A stretch of 64,000 nucleotides of DNA, taken from contig VTFK01000281.1 of the NCBI GenBank assembly GCA_009617715.1, positions 372,001 to 436,000 on the forward strand, written 5' to 3'. The notes under the pieces are model-generated. The model was not told the DNA's origin and made no database searches. It was given only the letters and a program-made list of their open reading frames with translations. Both the position numbers and the translations under genes were made by a program. The DNA comes from Plectrocnemia conspersa. Lineage: Eukaryota > Arthropoda > Insecta > Trichoptera > Polycentropodidae. Positions 1 to 14,000 of the stretch are shown piece after piece; position 1 is the first letter of the stretch, and each line of letters begins with the position of its first letter.

Positions 1-2280
1 CGATTTTTATAAAACAATCTTTACCTATCCATAGATATTTTGATTGTATCTATAATAAATCAATGTGCATTAATGAATCATTTAGCTTAAATAATTAAAC
101 ACTTATTGATTCCTTATTTCATCATATTGTTTTTAAAAATATATAGAAAAAAATTCAAGGACATGAATTTTAATAAAATATTTTTTTCCAATAAACAAAA
201 TACAATCCAGAAAAATACTAATCAGAATAAAAACACTCACCCAATAACTTACGTGATCGGAATATAACAACCCAATGCACTCTACTGAATTCCAATAAAA
301 TTACATCCTAACTCATTGGATTCAATTTTACGAGTCCCATGACAACGCCCAGATCCCCTGCGGCGTTTTCTACGTATTTACTAATATTATAAACTGACAT
401 ATACGGATTATAACCAATCGTGCGAGTATTTATTTTATAATAAGTATTAAATAATATGTACTAATTATACTTAAATTTAACAAAGAACACAATCTAATAA
501 TGTCATCAACATATTTCATTCAAATTTTCCGGAATTTTCATCTAAATCACAAAGCTGACGTGAAAATCATTTGATAAGAACGTAAAAAAACATTAAATAC
601 ATGCAAATTAAATCTCGCCCATACGTTTATATTTTTTGTGTTTATCTTATGTTATAGATAATAATTATATTTTTTTCTTGTTTCGTACAAAGTACAAGAG
701 CTCGGAATTTCATTTTCTGTGTAATGTTTCTTTTTTTCCTTTCACTTTCACGACGTTTGTTTTCGGGGATTTGTCTGCTATTCAAATACACTATTAAAAA
801 GGACCCGAGGGCCTGTTGAAGTACAGAAAAAAGAGAATATAAATTGCCCGCTGAGCGACTTTAACTTGATTTACTGTTATACGATTAATGCACAAACCCG
901 AAAGGTTTTATTTATAGTTAACGAATAAAAACACTTCTGAAACGACCTATATCCGACGTTCAAAATAATATACGTGTTATATTATTCCATTAATCTTTGT
1001 ATCGATTGCGATATTTAACCTTACATAGAGCAGGGGTAGCAAATAGGATTAAAGTAATCTGTCGAAATAATTTAAGAATATATTTTCAGCTTTGAAAATA
1101 AAATAAATATAATCAACTTCTTGCTATAAAAAGCTTTTGCTTACAACGCATTTAATTGATAATGGATTAATAAAATAATTTAATTACATAGTTCTTAAAT
1201 TTCTTAATAAATTCTGTACAGTTTGTTTATGCTCATAAAATCACCTTTAGTAGCCTATTTTGCTACTGAGCAATTTGTATTCATTGAAATTTCAATGGTA
1301 CGCAGTTAATGAAGGCATTTAAGACATATCATTGAAGTAGAGATTTTGATTGGCACATTCAAATAGATAAAGTGTTAATTATGTATTCACATTAACAGAG
1401 ATATGAACTGCTTCACTCATGCACAATTTTATGTAGCAATATGGTCAACCTAAAATAATGTTTAAATTTGCGATATGCATAGATGAAAATAAAAATAAAC
1501 AATAATAACTCTTAAAAAATATGCATTGGTTATAAGAAGCAATGCATAAATATTTAAGCATAGTTTTAAATTAAATTATTTACAATGCTTAAATTGTAAT
1601 AAATATTGAAAACCTATTTAATAATAGGTACGATAGTTATATTTATACAAAACAGTAAAAATAGTGCTGTGTATTTATTAAATAGATTTACGTATTATTG
1701 TCGTATTTTATTTAAATGTCTTAGATTATTTGGCATACCGCTGAAAATCTCTCGCGTGCTTTGCACATCTCGCATACCGTTTATTTGCCATCCCTGAAAT
1801 AGAGAATGGTAAAGGTTGGAGTGAAAAATTATCTCCCGAGGGTTAGTCTATTATTTGTTAGTCGAGCTCAATAAGCAATCAATATCTTGTTAGTAATGGG
1901 CATTCAATTTCGCTTGGATGAGAATTCCAATTATTGCAAAGCACTAAATCGAACAACTGCTTAGTAGCGAGCCACCAAATAATCTGAGTGTGTTAACTTT
2001 TTCATATATTGTATAAATAAGATTTTACTTAGTTATAATTCTCTTACTATCTTACATATTGATTAAAAAATAATTTAATATTTTATGTAAACTTTTAATA
2101 AATATATCTATAAACATTGATTGTTTTAAATTACATATGCCATCGTTAAAAATGAATCACTTGAAAAATATTTTTTATAAAATTTTAATGCTAGTGTTTC
2201 AAACTGATATATAAAACCTTCATTGCTAATTGAAATAGTTAATTCTCAGTAGTGACTTGTTTAATCATTTTGAAAGTTAG
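1..2280. other. AT-rich DNA without a recognisable gene
   Basis: No exon with paired splice sites and no transposon protein motif was seen on either strand. The longest frame (1606-1797 +) has AT-biased codons and no family resemblance. Slightly GC-richer patches near 300-370 and 1720-1900 are not explained. On the minus strand near 250-300 there is a possible acceptor followed about 30 nt later by GTAAGT, but the supporting sequence is too short to call an exon. Confidence 0.6.
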
Positions 2281-2870
2281 ACAATTTCAGTCATCTTTCT
2301 TTGGCCTCTCAATGTACTCTCGAATACAATGCTGAGAAATAAACTACCGCAAGCTTTACTTTATTTATTTACTTATTAATATCCAAGAACTCCGTTGCTC
2401 CTTTACTTTTACCGCAACGGTACCACACAATTCAAGGAAAAGCACCCCCGTACAAGCTTGTTGCTCTGCACAATGTAGTAATAAAACTTCGTCCGGCTAC
2501 AATGTGGCACCCTTCGTGTATATTTCAGTCGGCGTCATAAAATGGCAGTTATATTTTCACGTTTACAACCTCGGTTAATGGTTTTCGACTTTTATAAATC
2601 CATGTGGAATTTGCGCAGGTAGATCGAGTACGTACCACATACTTCATCTGCGCGTATCCTCGGGGAGCACTTGACGCTTTGGCAAACCCACATTTTGAGA
2701 ACCACTCTTCCGTTCGAGCACTTAATAAAGACGGGGACAAAAGGCGGCTTAGCCAAGTCCGAGTTGAGCCTCCCTCACTGCAACTGGGGCATGTACGATT
2801 TTTAAATAAACTGTTAGAAAGTTTAAATCTAAATAACGCGACGCACTTTTGTGGATAAGTGCTCTTTTTA
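2281..2870. other. GC-elevated island, probably non-coding
   Basis: This stretch is clearly richer in G+C and CpG than its surroundings. That alone explains why frames stay open on both strands (84 codons at 2604-2858 + and 63 codons at 2549-2740 -). Neither frame shows a known domain, the two overlap in antisense, and no strong splice acceptor/donor pair brackets them. It could be a regulatory or conserved non-coding element; that is inference from composition only. Confidence 0.4.
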
Positions 2871-4470
2871 TACGTTTGAATAATTGTTCAGCAGAAACAA
2901 ACCTTTAGCACCAGGGGCGTGCCAAAATAGGTGGTTTCTCTTTCTATCGATTTAATAAAATATCACACATGACAGTAAAATTATTTCTTACAAATTTATG
3001 AAAAATAAAATAATAAAACCAACACATAAATATTTATCTCATTATTTAAAGTTTTTAAAATTAATTTATATTTTAATATTTTGGCAAACAATTCGGATAA
3101 GAATTGATAAAACGTTTTATCATTAAAAATTTTGCCTCACAATAGTACGTTGTACCGAAAACACTCGAAAGAGCGGACCCGACGCAAACAAAAAATTCAT
3201 TCATTTCACATTTCAGTTATTATATCAAAATAATTGTCTTCAAAAGTTACTATATTATTTTGTATGTTAATATTAGGTTTGTAATATCGTGATTAAATAA
3301 TCATTTAATATTATAAAAATCAATTATTATTAAGATTAATTGCAATATATTATAATATAAAATAATTAGCTAAATAATAAATATTATTTACAAAATTTCG
3401 GTAAATATTTTTAATAAAAAAATGCCTGCATAAATAAAATATGATTTTGTATGCATTGTGCCTGTATTTTGTAATAAATAAATTCAGAATCAATAAACTG
3501 TATTATCAAATATTATTTAATTATCAATATTTGAAGATAATAAAGTAGCATTATTGATTTTAAACGTAATAGGTAGATACATATACAAAATATTTAATAT
3601 AGATTAGGCAATTGGTATATAGTTTGTATATTTAAGTATTTTACAAATAAAAATAACTTTTGACAAGAATTAATTTGAAAAAATTTATGACAAAAAGAAT
3701 GCAACTAAATGTTAAAAATATAAACAACTGACATTTTATTATGATGCGACCCTTTGACAAACCTTACTGCAAGTGCAAACCCTCATAAATCAATTTCATT
3801 GTCCATGCACAAAACTCATTCATTTTCAGTTTATTTATTGACATTTCTATTTATACAAATTTGTTTTTAGCTATAAATTTTTTTTTTAGGCGTAAATTAG
3901 ACAGATAATAAAAAATACTCTTTAAATGTTTTCAATACAATTTCTGCTTTGAATCGTAAACATTTTTTTGTCTTTTACATACCTCCGACCTCTAATAAAA
4001 GCTCGCAAAAAATCATGAATATTTTAAGCATCTGGCACGGACTTACCTTTTTTGATGCAGTGATATTAAACAAAATAGCTGTTTTTAAACATTAAAATAT
4101 ATTTAAACAAAATTTAACTTGTACTAAATTTTAACTCGATTTACATTTTTTTGAGAAATTTTCCAGAAATAATTATCGAGAAAAGGTACTAATTGTAGCT
4201 TATTTTTAAACTGAAGAAAAAACATATTTATAAAAAATAATAGCAGCAACATTTTTTTCATATAAATTATAGTTTTCAATACACAATTTTATACAGTATG
4301 ATTTAGCTTCATTGACTCTTAACCTTAAAGTTTATTTTTTTAAATATTTTAAAATATGATTTAAGACTAATATGATTTAAGAAAAATAGACGTTCCAAAA
4401 TAGCTTATGGTGATATAAATCAACTCAGACATATCTGAAATATAATTTATACGTATAAGCGTATATCATG
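2871..4470. other. AT-rich DNA with one TIR-like motif
   Basis: Nothing coding is visible. At 2912-2923 the sequence CAGGGGCGTGCC resembles the ends of hAT-like elements and their MITEs, which often begin CAGKGGCGTAGC. No matching opposite end or 8-bp target duplication was found, so an element cannot be delimited. Confidence 0.45.
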
Positions 4471-4830
4471 ATCGATTGCCGTTTCACACACGGTTACCTT
4501 TTTTTTTTCTTTATACCACTCTTTGTCCCCGCGTCAAATTCGATTCTTCGTCACCGGTCGCCGGAATCTTTTCCTTAGACTTTTCCAAAGTTTCTTTCGC
4601 CATATCGTATGTACCTTTCGCGATTCAAACGCCTCGGCTTCAGATGAATAATGGAAATCCACCGCGAACCGAGTTTTCCTTGACAGTATCGCTTTACATT
4701 TATATTAAGCGCTATGTGTACATGTTATTCTCTTTTTCCCCACTCCATCCGGGTGTGATTTGAGAGGTGATACGACGGAACATTTCCTCTGTCTAACATC
4801 CACGTATAAACCGCACTTTGGCTAAATCAC
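4471..4830. other. GC-elevated island, unassigned
   Basis: A pyrimidine-rich, GC-elevated block with an open frame of 95 codons (4476-4763 +). The translation is low-complexity, has no recognisable motif and does not end at a splice site. I regard the open frame as a by-product of composition. Confidence 0.35.
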
Positions 4831-6542
4831 ATCATACATACAAATAGTATTTACATAATGTGGTGCTTAGGGTGGTCCAAAATATTCAACATTTATAATA
4901 TAATTAAATCGATGTTCTTAATAACTGTTTTTTTTGCTGCTGACGTGAAGCAAAAATAAATTTTAAACATTGTAGCTGAACACTTGTGGCTTTAATTTAA
5001 AATTTTAAAAAATTATATCCCGACAATAAGAATACTTGTAAATTCAATATATGGAAAAATGATTTCTTTATCGAAGACTTTAATTTATATATAATAAACA
5101 CTCGAGATCGTGCTATATAAAATGTTATTTATTTCTGCGTTATATTATATATTTTCAGTGGTGCAGGTGTAAAAAAGTTAAGAAACACAATTCTGAATGA
5201 CCAATTATATTTAACCATTACATCATAAATTCATATTTTTAAATGCACAATTATTAATCAGTGTGTTGAAGGACACAAAGAAAGGCGTAACTTTAGGTGA
5301 TTATTATGTATTTAAGCAAATACGATCGATCTAATAAATACTTTTAATATTATTTAATTCAATAAAAACATACCATTCACTTTAGTGCTCGTTAAAAATC
5401 TGACATTAAATCACCAACCCTTTTGATTAAATATTTGATATATGATAGTAAAACGTTATCGGTTTGATTTAATTGCAGTAATTTTGTACTGTTAGAATAC
5501 GATATATTCAGGAAGATAACCCGCACTTTGGTTTGTGGTTAATGAGGCAAATCTTAGATAATGAACACATTTCTTACCGATACATATAGCTGAAATCTAA
5601 TCTGGTTTTATGGTGTATATTAAATGATCTTTGGTTACTAATTGCATCATTTAGTCTTACCAATTGCGCCATGAAAGTAAAGTGTTGCGCGTTTGGGCAG
5701 AATTAAAAAAAAACACCTGAAAGACCTTGGTTTATATCGGAAAAGCACTAAGGCGTTGCTAAAACATCAAAACACGCAATAAAGTTGTACATTGTTGTGA
5801 ATTTCAATGTAATTGATAGCACGAAATTTTCTCTGGCCACTCGCAGTGCGTTTGAGAAATAGGGAAGTTTTCCGTAAAGTTTAACACAGTTATGAAATTA
5901 AGATTAATGACAATATTATAGCATAGAGTAAATTTTAATATTTTAATTATAAGCTTTAGTTTGTATCTTAAAGATTTAAATTAATATAATAAATATTACT
6001 ATTATGATAATCTTGATAAATTACCTCGGGCTTTAATAATTTTTAGTCACCTAGAATGATTAATTAGTTTATAAAGAAATTATTTCAAGCAACAGATATC
6101 ACTGCTCTTATTATTTCACCAATGAAAACCAACTAAGAATACAAAAGTAGCGTAAAATGAGAAAGGTTTTTTATTTTATACTATTTATTATTAATGAAAA
6201 ATATAATAAATTCGTAAGACAATATATTTTTTAACTGAGTATACTTAATATTACATCTTTTTTTGCAAAAAAATACATACTTTAACATTAAAAAGTGATT
6301 AGTTTAAAGTCCTTTTCATAGTTCCCAAAATAAATTTAAAATATAAAATAAGATTAATATTAGAACGATAAATTGAAAAAACAATAAAAACACCTTTTAT
6401 AAATTAGAAATAAAAATATATATTTTTTTTATTATTAAGCTTAGAACAATTTATAACTATTAACTTAACTAGAGTTCTGAAGTAAATAAAAAAAAAATTA
6501 ATGTAGTTTTCTTATTATGGCAAAAACATAATTTTTGTTTTA
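4831..6542. other. AT-rich DNA, nothing recognised
   Basis: No coding segment, RNA gene or clear repeat was seen. The last ~120 bases directly follow the stop codon of the mariner fossil on the minus strand, so they should hold that element's 3' end. I could not recognise an inverted terminal repeat there. Confidence 0.5.
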
Positions 6543-7160
6543 TTAACTCAAAATATCATTTATTTCTGAAGACATAACTTTCTTCCATTTCTCAGCCAAT
6601 TTTTTAATTGCATTATTATAAATTATTGAAAGCTCTAATGTAAAATATTCCGATAGCCTCCTTTTCACATCGTCTAAATTTTAATTTTGTTTTTTTTTAT
6701 CTAGAAACTGTTGCATCGATCAAAATAAACATTAAGGGGAAAAGTAAAGTCTATAAAATAAGTTGGATGAGATAAAATATTCCAGCCAAGTTCCTTGATT
6801 TTATCGAGAGTCAATTTCGCCACATCAGGACGCGCGTTGTCGTGTTGTAGAACCGTCGTGCTATGTTGACATATGCAGGCCTTTTTTTTATTTCCTTGTA
6901 CACAACGATCTAGTTAATATAATACAATAAAAGCTTGCTGTTATTAAACGACCGTGCTTAAGAATTTCGTATTTAATCTCACCATACACACAAAATGACT
7001 TTTTTTAAATTAAAAACCATTTTTAAAAGATTTTTTTATCAATATGCCCAAAGGATTTTTCAATTTTTTATTTTAATTTTTCCAATTTTACAAATTACAC
7101 GTTTGCATTTGCGAGTAAATATAATGTTTGTCGACAAATAGAACGTCGAAAAATCGCTGA
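6543..7160 (-). pseudogene. mariner transposase fossil (Tc1/mariner, D,D34D type)
   Basis: A mariner transposase cuts and pastes its own element at TA sites; this copy is dead. On the minus strand the motifs appear in the right order. A decayed block at about 7160-7090 resembles the DEKW...YDN..R/K region. A VWWD block follows at about 6997-6968, with the second W changed to stop and the first catalytic Asp kept. Next comes HDNARP at about 6847-6830, followed by VAKLTLDKIKELGWNIL and then HPTYSID in place of HPPYSPD. The C-terminus (NNAIKKLAEKWKKVM) ends in TAA at 6543-6545. The third catalytic Asp, in the usual APSDYHLF block, is not preserved. There are several stops and frame changes, and the N-terminal DNA-binding half is missing or unreadable. 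The family assignment is firm; the subfamily is not known. Confidence 0.88.
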
Positions 7161-10100
7161 TTGGTATTGTATATATACATGTTTTTTAACGGTGATATAT
7201 CAGGGTTATTATTTCTAAACGATTTTTTTTATTCTCCACAAATAATTGTCAGAAACCGGAACCTATAACTGGAAGTTTACGGGACCCATGCTATTTTTTT
7301 ATTCTTAATATTATATTATAACTGAAAGGTAGAATATCTGTATATTATAATATTGTAGATAATATATTTAATTTCAAGTTGTAAAAGATTGAAATCTTAC
7401 ACAGATTAAATTTTATTCCAGATAGATATAATTATAAATGTCCTACTTAATGGTGAAATAAAAAGGGAATATTAAAAAATATTTTTCATTGTAAGAAATA
7501 TAGTTTACCTTAAAGAATATAGTTTATTATAATAATATACACGTCGTGATTTAGTAAGGCAGATAATATTTTAATAAATCAATTTTGATTGAACTTTAAT
7601 TGATAAGCTTTCAAGTTATATAATTTATTACGAAACTGGTAAAAAATACTTACAAAAAATACATTTTAATTACAAAACTCCAACTAGGTACAAAATTTAA
7701 TTAAAAAAATAAAACAAAATTTAAACCTATAATCTTTTAACAATATCTCTTTTATTATATCCTAATATTAAATCAGTATATAATTCATATACCATTTTTT
7801 TATCAGTACAAAGATATATTTGTTTTCCAATTAAATATTTAATAATTCGATATATGCATTTAGATATATTAAACATTTGTATATACGAACACAAAAACCA
7901 TATTCTCTTTATTATGATGGCGGCGAAGGTCGGTTCCGAGAATTTAAAAGATATCTTATCCCAAAGATTAATTGGAGAATAGGGAATAAAGAAAAAAGGG
8001 CATTATTCCTTACCCTCAAACTCTGACTTTTAAACCAAATGTATTATCATTTCAAAGATATGGATAGCATATTTTATATTTTTTACACTCGAAAGTATTT
8101 TAAGACCTTCTATAATATAAAAATACCTTAAATAATTGGATAGTTCTAAAGCATCGTATTTATACGAATATAGTGTTCTAAAGTGCATAACTAAAACGCT
8201 TATCCTTCCTAAAAGACATTTTGATATATTGTATTATATTCCCGAATCTCGGCTCCGGAGCGGGGTCACAGTTACGACCTTACATCTTAATCCCGTGAAT
8301 TTAACCCGTGATTCGGGTCGAATAAGAAATTTCCGAGTGAACAAAAAAGCATTTTTGTACTACAACGATAAATTTATTATTTTTTGCACTAGCTTAAGCC
8401 GCAAAATATGCGGGTCCGAAAAACATTGCGTTAACAAACTCTTACATTTTTTCTATGTATCTACATATCTACGATACATACATACATATATAAATGTTAC
8501 TTTAATTTGTTAGTCACTAATTTAGGATTGCTTTAAACTGGACTCGCAAAAATTACATTTGGAATGGTCTGTGACATAAATTCAGAAACTCTCGCTTCGT
8601 TAACAAGCCAAAATTGCCCGTGAATAATTTATTAAACCGTGTTTTATTAATTGCCGCCCTTTGTACGATTTGATTATCCGTGAAAAAATGATTGGCACGC
8701 TTTGAAATGTTATATCGTACCGGAATGTGATTGAAAATTGGCTGACATCAATAAACATCAGTATTCAAATCCATACAATGAATGGTTTTTACAGGCAGAT
8801 TGATAATTCATTAATAAAATAAAATAGGGTCTACGTTTTAGACTGAAATATCTTGAAAATTAAATTTCATAAAAAACCATTACATGTTAAATATTTTAGC
8901 GATGTAAAATAATATTTTAATATCGTACATTTTTTTAGTATAAAGCATAAAAAATATAATTTACATTGCAATAGATTCAATATTTGATTAACGCCAATCT
9001 AATTTATATGGCAAATATTTATCTGACACTTACGATTAGATCCGGATTAATGCACATCAATCAAAATTGATGTGAGCGCATATACAAATATGTTTCTTTT
9101 GGATTTGGTCCAAATGCCGAAACGAGTCTGTGCATCCATTTCAAGGTCTATATTCTGAAATTAACACCCGACATTGAGGTCTTCGTTTAACAACATTCAA
9201 AGTGATTTTAACGGGTCTTTGATAAATACCCCAGTGATCGATTGAGTGCGTTCAATGGAAATATTTAGGTCGAATATTTTTATATATGACGAATTTGCCT
9301 GATTGAAATATGTGTGTGTATGTACTGACATTTTTTTCTTTGATAGTTCTAAGAATTTTGTCAGAAGCACGGGTGTTCAAACAAGGTACATTTATGAGTT
9401 ATTTGAACAAACGTACGATTACTGCGAGGACATTTCAGCAAAGGTAAAAGATAAATAATATAAGAGCGATATTAAAAGGATGAACGTTTTTTTACGGGTA
9501 ATATATTTCGTGATCGATCAGGGATCAGCTTTTTATCAAATAATAATATGCGATACTAAAAATATTATATTTCATAAATATAAATACATACTTCATGTGT
9601 TATCCAGTAAATGTATTACAGGGATATTGAATCTTATCGCTTAAATAAATAATTTATTTACTTGCCCAATAATATTTAAAATTATAACATAATTACAATA
9701 TACGTTTACCAAGCCTCAGTCGCAACAAAGTTATACTTTTAATTTATGGTTGAAATAGCCATATCGCTATATAATTTTCTATCACTTTTTTATATAAGAA
9801 ACTGTTCAAATCCATCGCCAACTTATTTATAGTTGTGGCAATGCTGTTATAAACTACAAATGTGAGACTAAATTACTGTATATGTGACGTTTATTATGAA
9901 AAAAAAGAGTTAAAGCCATCCTTTTCCACAGATGATTTAAACTTAATTTGCCTTTTATGATTAATAATATATTAACTTTGTGGGTAATGGCGAACTGTTT
10001 GTTAACTGGCAAAAAAAATTGAGGCAAAACTACTAAGATTCGCCAAATGTATTGAGGTCTTAGCTGATATATTGTCTAGGGTCTAGACGTTGTATGTTAT

Positions 10101-10969
10101 ACTAATCGAATATTAAACTTTATTTATTATATTTAGTTTTAAAGGAAAAAAATGCAATTGCATGCTGCTTTAACTAGTGTAGCATTTTAAAATTTTCACA
10201 CGTCCAATTTAAATCAATTTCAATACGCGTCGTTATGTATAATTGCATAACCCGATAAATTTGTTATACAGATGAATTCATACCGATTTGCATCCGACAC
10301 ATATCAACTAGCGAAAGTTTCATAACTGTTAATTTGCTGTGACGTTTTTTTTTGTGTCAAAAAGCGCAACTTTTTTGTTAACAAAGCTCACTCGTCGATG
10401 TGCATGCATTTGCCATATTCGCCCTCGGAAAATTTTTCGTTTCCATTTCCGACAGTACAATTTTTACGAGTGGGAATTTCCTCGAGCGCTTTCATCTTTT
10501 TGCAAGCTTTTACATTTACCACATATTTTTATCGCGACATACTACGCCTGTTGAACATGATGCACGCGAGATTTTTCAGATTTTAACACTAACTTAAATT
10601 CACTGTTGTACATATTGTTTGTGCACATTTCCGACCTGTCAACAACAATGTATTAAATTTAATTAATATTCTACGACGATTTTCTCGGTTTGAGGATTAT
10701 TCTCTTACTGTATAACTTTCAAGGATTTGTGCGGTTACATTATATTATATGTAGTATGTACATATATAATAATTTGGCTCACTGAAGAGAGATTTTATTA
10801 AACGCTGGATTTGCAACTTTTATAAGTTTGCGAGATCAAGCAAATTAATTTAAATTAGAAAGAGTTTTGAATAAACCGTCAGACAGTAAACCGTATCTTA
10901 ATAAATATGTATTTAATAACTTGTGCTTCATAAATAGTAAGGATATATAAATACATATTATTTTATAAA
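7161..10969. other. AT-rich DNA with weak GC islands and one hairpin
   Basis: GC-elevated patches occur at about 8230-8700, 9030-9270 and 10330-10600. The 125-codon frame at 8136-8513 (+) is long for this composition, but its translation has no known motif and starts at a non-ATG codon. An exact 9-bp inverted repeat with a 4-base loop lies at 9053-9074. No exon or transposon protein could be supported. Confidence 0.45.
9053..9074. repeat. short perfect hairpin
   Basis: CACATCAAT and ATTGATGTG are exact reverse complements separated by CAAA, giving a 9-bp stem. It lies in a slightly GC-elevated non-coding patch. It may be a chance palindrome or a paired binding site. Confidence 0.6.
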
Positions 10970-11740
10970 TAGTGGATAATATAAAATATTTAGGAGTAAT
11001 TGTTGATACAAAATTAAATTTTAAAGAACATTGTAATTACATATTAAAAAAAAATAGTAGAAAAATAGGTTTATTATCTAGATTAAGAAATATATTAAGT
11101 ATAAATACAAAGAAAATAATTTACAATAGTATAATATTGCCCCATTTTAATTATTGTGCAACACTATTAAATATGTTAAATAAATTAGATAAACAAATGT
11201 TAAAAAAAAAAAATTACAAAATAGGGCAATGAGAGTAATCTTAAAAAAAAATAGATTAACTAATTGTAAAAGTATGATTGATAGATTAGAATGGTTGAAT
11301 GTTCAAGAAATATTGAGTATGAATGTTTTAGTATTTATATATAAGTTAGAAAATAATATGTTACCAAAATATTTTAATAAGTATTTAATAAGAAATAAAG
11401 ATGTACATAAATATAATACTAGAAATAAAGAAAATTTAAAGATAATTAAGTATAATAAAACGAGTCCGGCTAGGGGAATTATGTACGGAGGTTTTGATTT
11501 ATATAATAGTCTTCCAAGAGAAATCCGAAACAGCAAAAATATAACGGGTTTCATAAATGGAATAAAAAAACACCTTCGTACATATAGAAATAAATTTTAA
11601 TATTAAGACTTTCTTATTGTATATTCCTATTTTTTCTTTCTGTTATGTATTTTTTATATATTTTTATATATGTTTACTAAATTTTTTAGATGTAAAGATT
11701 AGCTATTAAGCTAAATAAATTAATAAAATAAATAAATATA
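10970..11740 (+). mobile_element. 5'-truncated LINE (jockey/CR1-type), copy 1
   Basis: The 3' part of a non-LTR retrotransposon. It holds the end of the reverse-transcriptase ORF (about 10972-11600), a short 3' UTR and a simple tail of TAAA/TAAT units ending near 11740, as is usual for LINEs that prime on a short A-rich tail. The 5' boundary sits just before the conserved KYLGV block: the frame meets a stop two codons upstream, fitting 5' truncation during insertion. A second copy lies inverted at 59211-59917 and matches closely through both coding part and 3' UTR. The copies are therefore fairly young compared with the other fossils here. I could not identify target-site duplications with confidence. 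Confidence 0.9.
10972..11600 (+). pseudogene. LINE reverse transcriptase C-terminus, frameshifted
   Basis: Two frames together encode the region downstream of the reverse-transcriptase palm. The first (10972-11232) begins with IKYLGVIVDTKLNFKEH, the landmark that follows the catalytic core in jockey/CR1-type enzymes. It ends after a run of twelve A at about 11201-11213. The second (11229-11600) carries MRVIL, then YNTRNK, then an LPREIRN...F...KKHL terminus, the usual C-terminal signature of these LINEs. The expected joining peptide (L.NRAMRVIL) is split by the poly-A run, so this copy has a frameshift. The catalytic YADD motif lies upstream of the truncation and is absent. Confidence 0.9.
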
Positions 11741-14000
11741 ATATGGAACATATTAAAAACGATAAGTCAATTATTTATCAAAAAATTGAATCAATCCTGA
11801 CTTCACATAGAATAGATTTAAACTCATTCCTAATTTATTATAAATAATTTTATTTATCCTATTACTACAATTTATTTTTAATACCTCTAAAACAAATAAC
11901 TCCAGATTTTTTAGTTATTCTAAGCAATTTTTTACGATATTCAATAAACAAATCCATTATGAAAAACTATTGCCATGTTGAAAATCAGCATTGTATATAC
12001 ATAAATTAAGTTCAAAGGAATAAAAAAAATTAGAATACTTCATTACAATTTTAATGATTAATTTAGTGAGTAATAATGAAATAATATATCCTAATTTATT
12101 CACATCTACCAACATTGACCAATAATATAGAATAACATTTATTTTTAATTAATTACCTACGTAATTAATTAGCATATCTACGTAAGTATACAAAAACGCC
12201 TTAATAGCAATGTTAAAAACATATAAATTATATTTTATCATTGAATAGCAAAACTCAAATACCTTTTCACCAAATTCAACCCATTGTTTCTCCCATACGC
12301 AAATTTAATTTTAGTACTATTATAAAGTGTGTATGTGCATAGGTATGCGTTGTTTTCAGGTCAAGTGGAGTGTTATTGATGCGAGCTTTCAAATATAACA
12401 TAGCAGCTTTTCCAGAAAGCCTTGCGTATACTGTTACACGTTTCATTATTGAAGATAGCTGCGATCATTTTCCTTTTCACGTTCATATTTCATCATACCG
12501 CGCATGTTGTATTTTTTAACGAACACCGATGCTTTCTCGTGTTGACATTGATAACAGAAAAAGCAGAATCAAAATACTTCGATGACTGAACGTATTTATA
12601 TATTTATCACAAATTTCTGAGAAATCACATTGCCGAAAGCTAGACCTCTGTAGAGTTAATTCAAAAGAATCCCCTATGGCAATTATATATACATATATAT
12701 TATACAAGATAATACTTTGTTGTTAACGTTATAATTTTGCTAATTAGAAACTCCGTCGCAATCTACATACTGGTGCGTGCTTACTTACATTTAAAGATAC
12801 TCTTGAATAGGTTGGCATCAGTTGTACGTCCATTAATCTTAATAATCCATTCATTAGTTTTAATATCCGCATTCTCTTTGACATCTCGGTGACAATGACC
12901 AATGAACTGTTTGAATGTCGATTCATTTTTGTATTCATGTAATTTTCGCTTGGACTTTCCTATAATGTAGCGTGCCGGAAGCTCGTTTTGTTTATAGTTA
13001 ATTTACATAAAAACGAGGGACAGTTCGTAACTATTAATTATGAATCAGCCAAAACAAAGTTTCCATCGATAACGCCAAACTTTGCAGTAATTCAGCGACT
13101 AAATGGGTTTAAAAGCCATCCGACAAACAGATTTAGCAATTTTATGTATAGATGAATTTAAAATATAACCAGAAATTGATTTAATTATTATATATATTTT
13201 CAAAATAAATAATTCATATACCGTATTACACATATCGATCTCCAGTTTTGGGAAGTTCATATCAAACTTGAACTAATGTATGCAGAATTCATGAGCTAAC
13301 TTTATGGGGCTGTATAGTTTAATTTCAAATCTTCAATAGATATAAAATACATCCTCTATAGGGCGTTGTTTCTCTTTGAAACTGTGAATTTGATATTTAA
13401 ATATACAAATTTTCGAATTCTATCAATAAATTAACAACATCTGTTAATTTTAATTTATACTCTAGAAGACTCATCTTAAGATCTGTGTGCAAATACAGCG
13501 TGAAAAACCTCTCAGTTTTTCATTTATAACCTATTAAATTAGCATCTCGAGGGAAAAAATCCTCATAATGAAAGCTATTCAGTTACTTTTTTTATTTACA
13601 AAAATATAAAATAAAAGTTTACTGACTCCTTAATAATGTTTCGTGCAATTTTATGTAGGTACTTTTTCCAAGCTCCGTTACAGAAACTCATTTGTTTGTT
13701 ATTACTGCTGAAATGTTATACTTTGAATATTTCAAAATATTCATTAAACTGTATTTTATGTAACTCTTTCGCTTAAATATATTTTGCTACGACGCTGCAT
13801 TAAGTAAACTCAAGCTAAACTGTATATGAATAATAGTTGTTACTTATTTAAAATAAACTATTTTTTAATTGTAATATTTGTAAGCAACATGATCGTGATT
13901 TAACTTAAAGGCTTTATAGTGGTCATTACAAAAGCAAAACATATCGCGTCAAAGACAACGCGTTTGCAAGTTTCTCAACCTGTTTGAATGTAATAATATA

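Noticed and set aside
2549..2858. Overlapping open frames on both strands
   Set aside because: They are antisense shadows in a GC-elevated island. Neither has splice sites, a known motif or distinctive codon use.
8136..8513. 125-codon open frame on the plus strand
   Set aside because: Longest single frame in the window along with the LINE frames, but it starts at a non-ATG codon, has no domain or splice context and no homology that I recognise.
11303..11554. 83-codon antisense frame inside LINE copy 1 (and its mirror at 59399-59650)
   Set aside because: Both are reverse-strand shadows of the reverse-transcriptase C-terminus, present only because the real frame is conserved.
12343..12510. 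Open frame after an acceptor-like TTGTTTTCAG
   Set aside because: The frame stays open about 50 codons, but no donor or polyadenylation context follows and the product is unrecognised.
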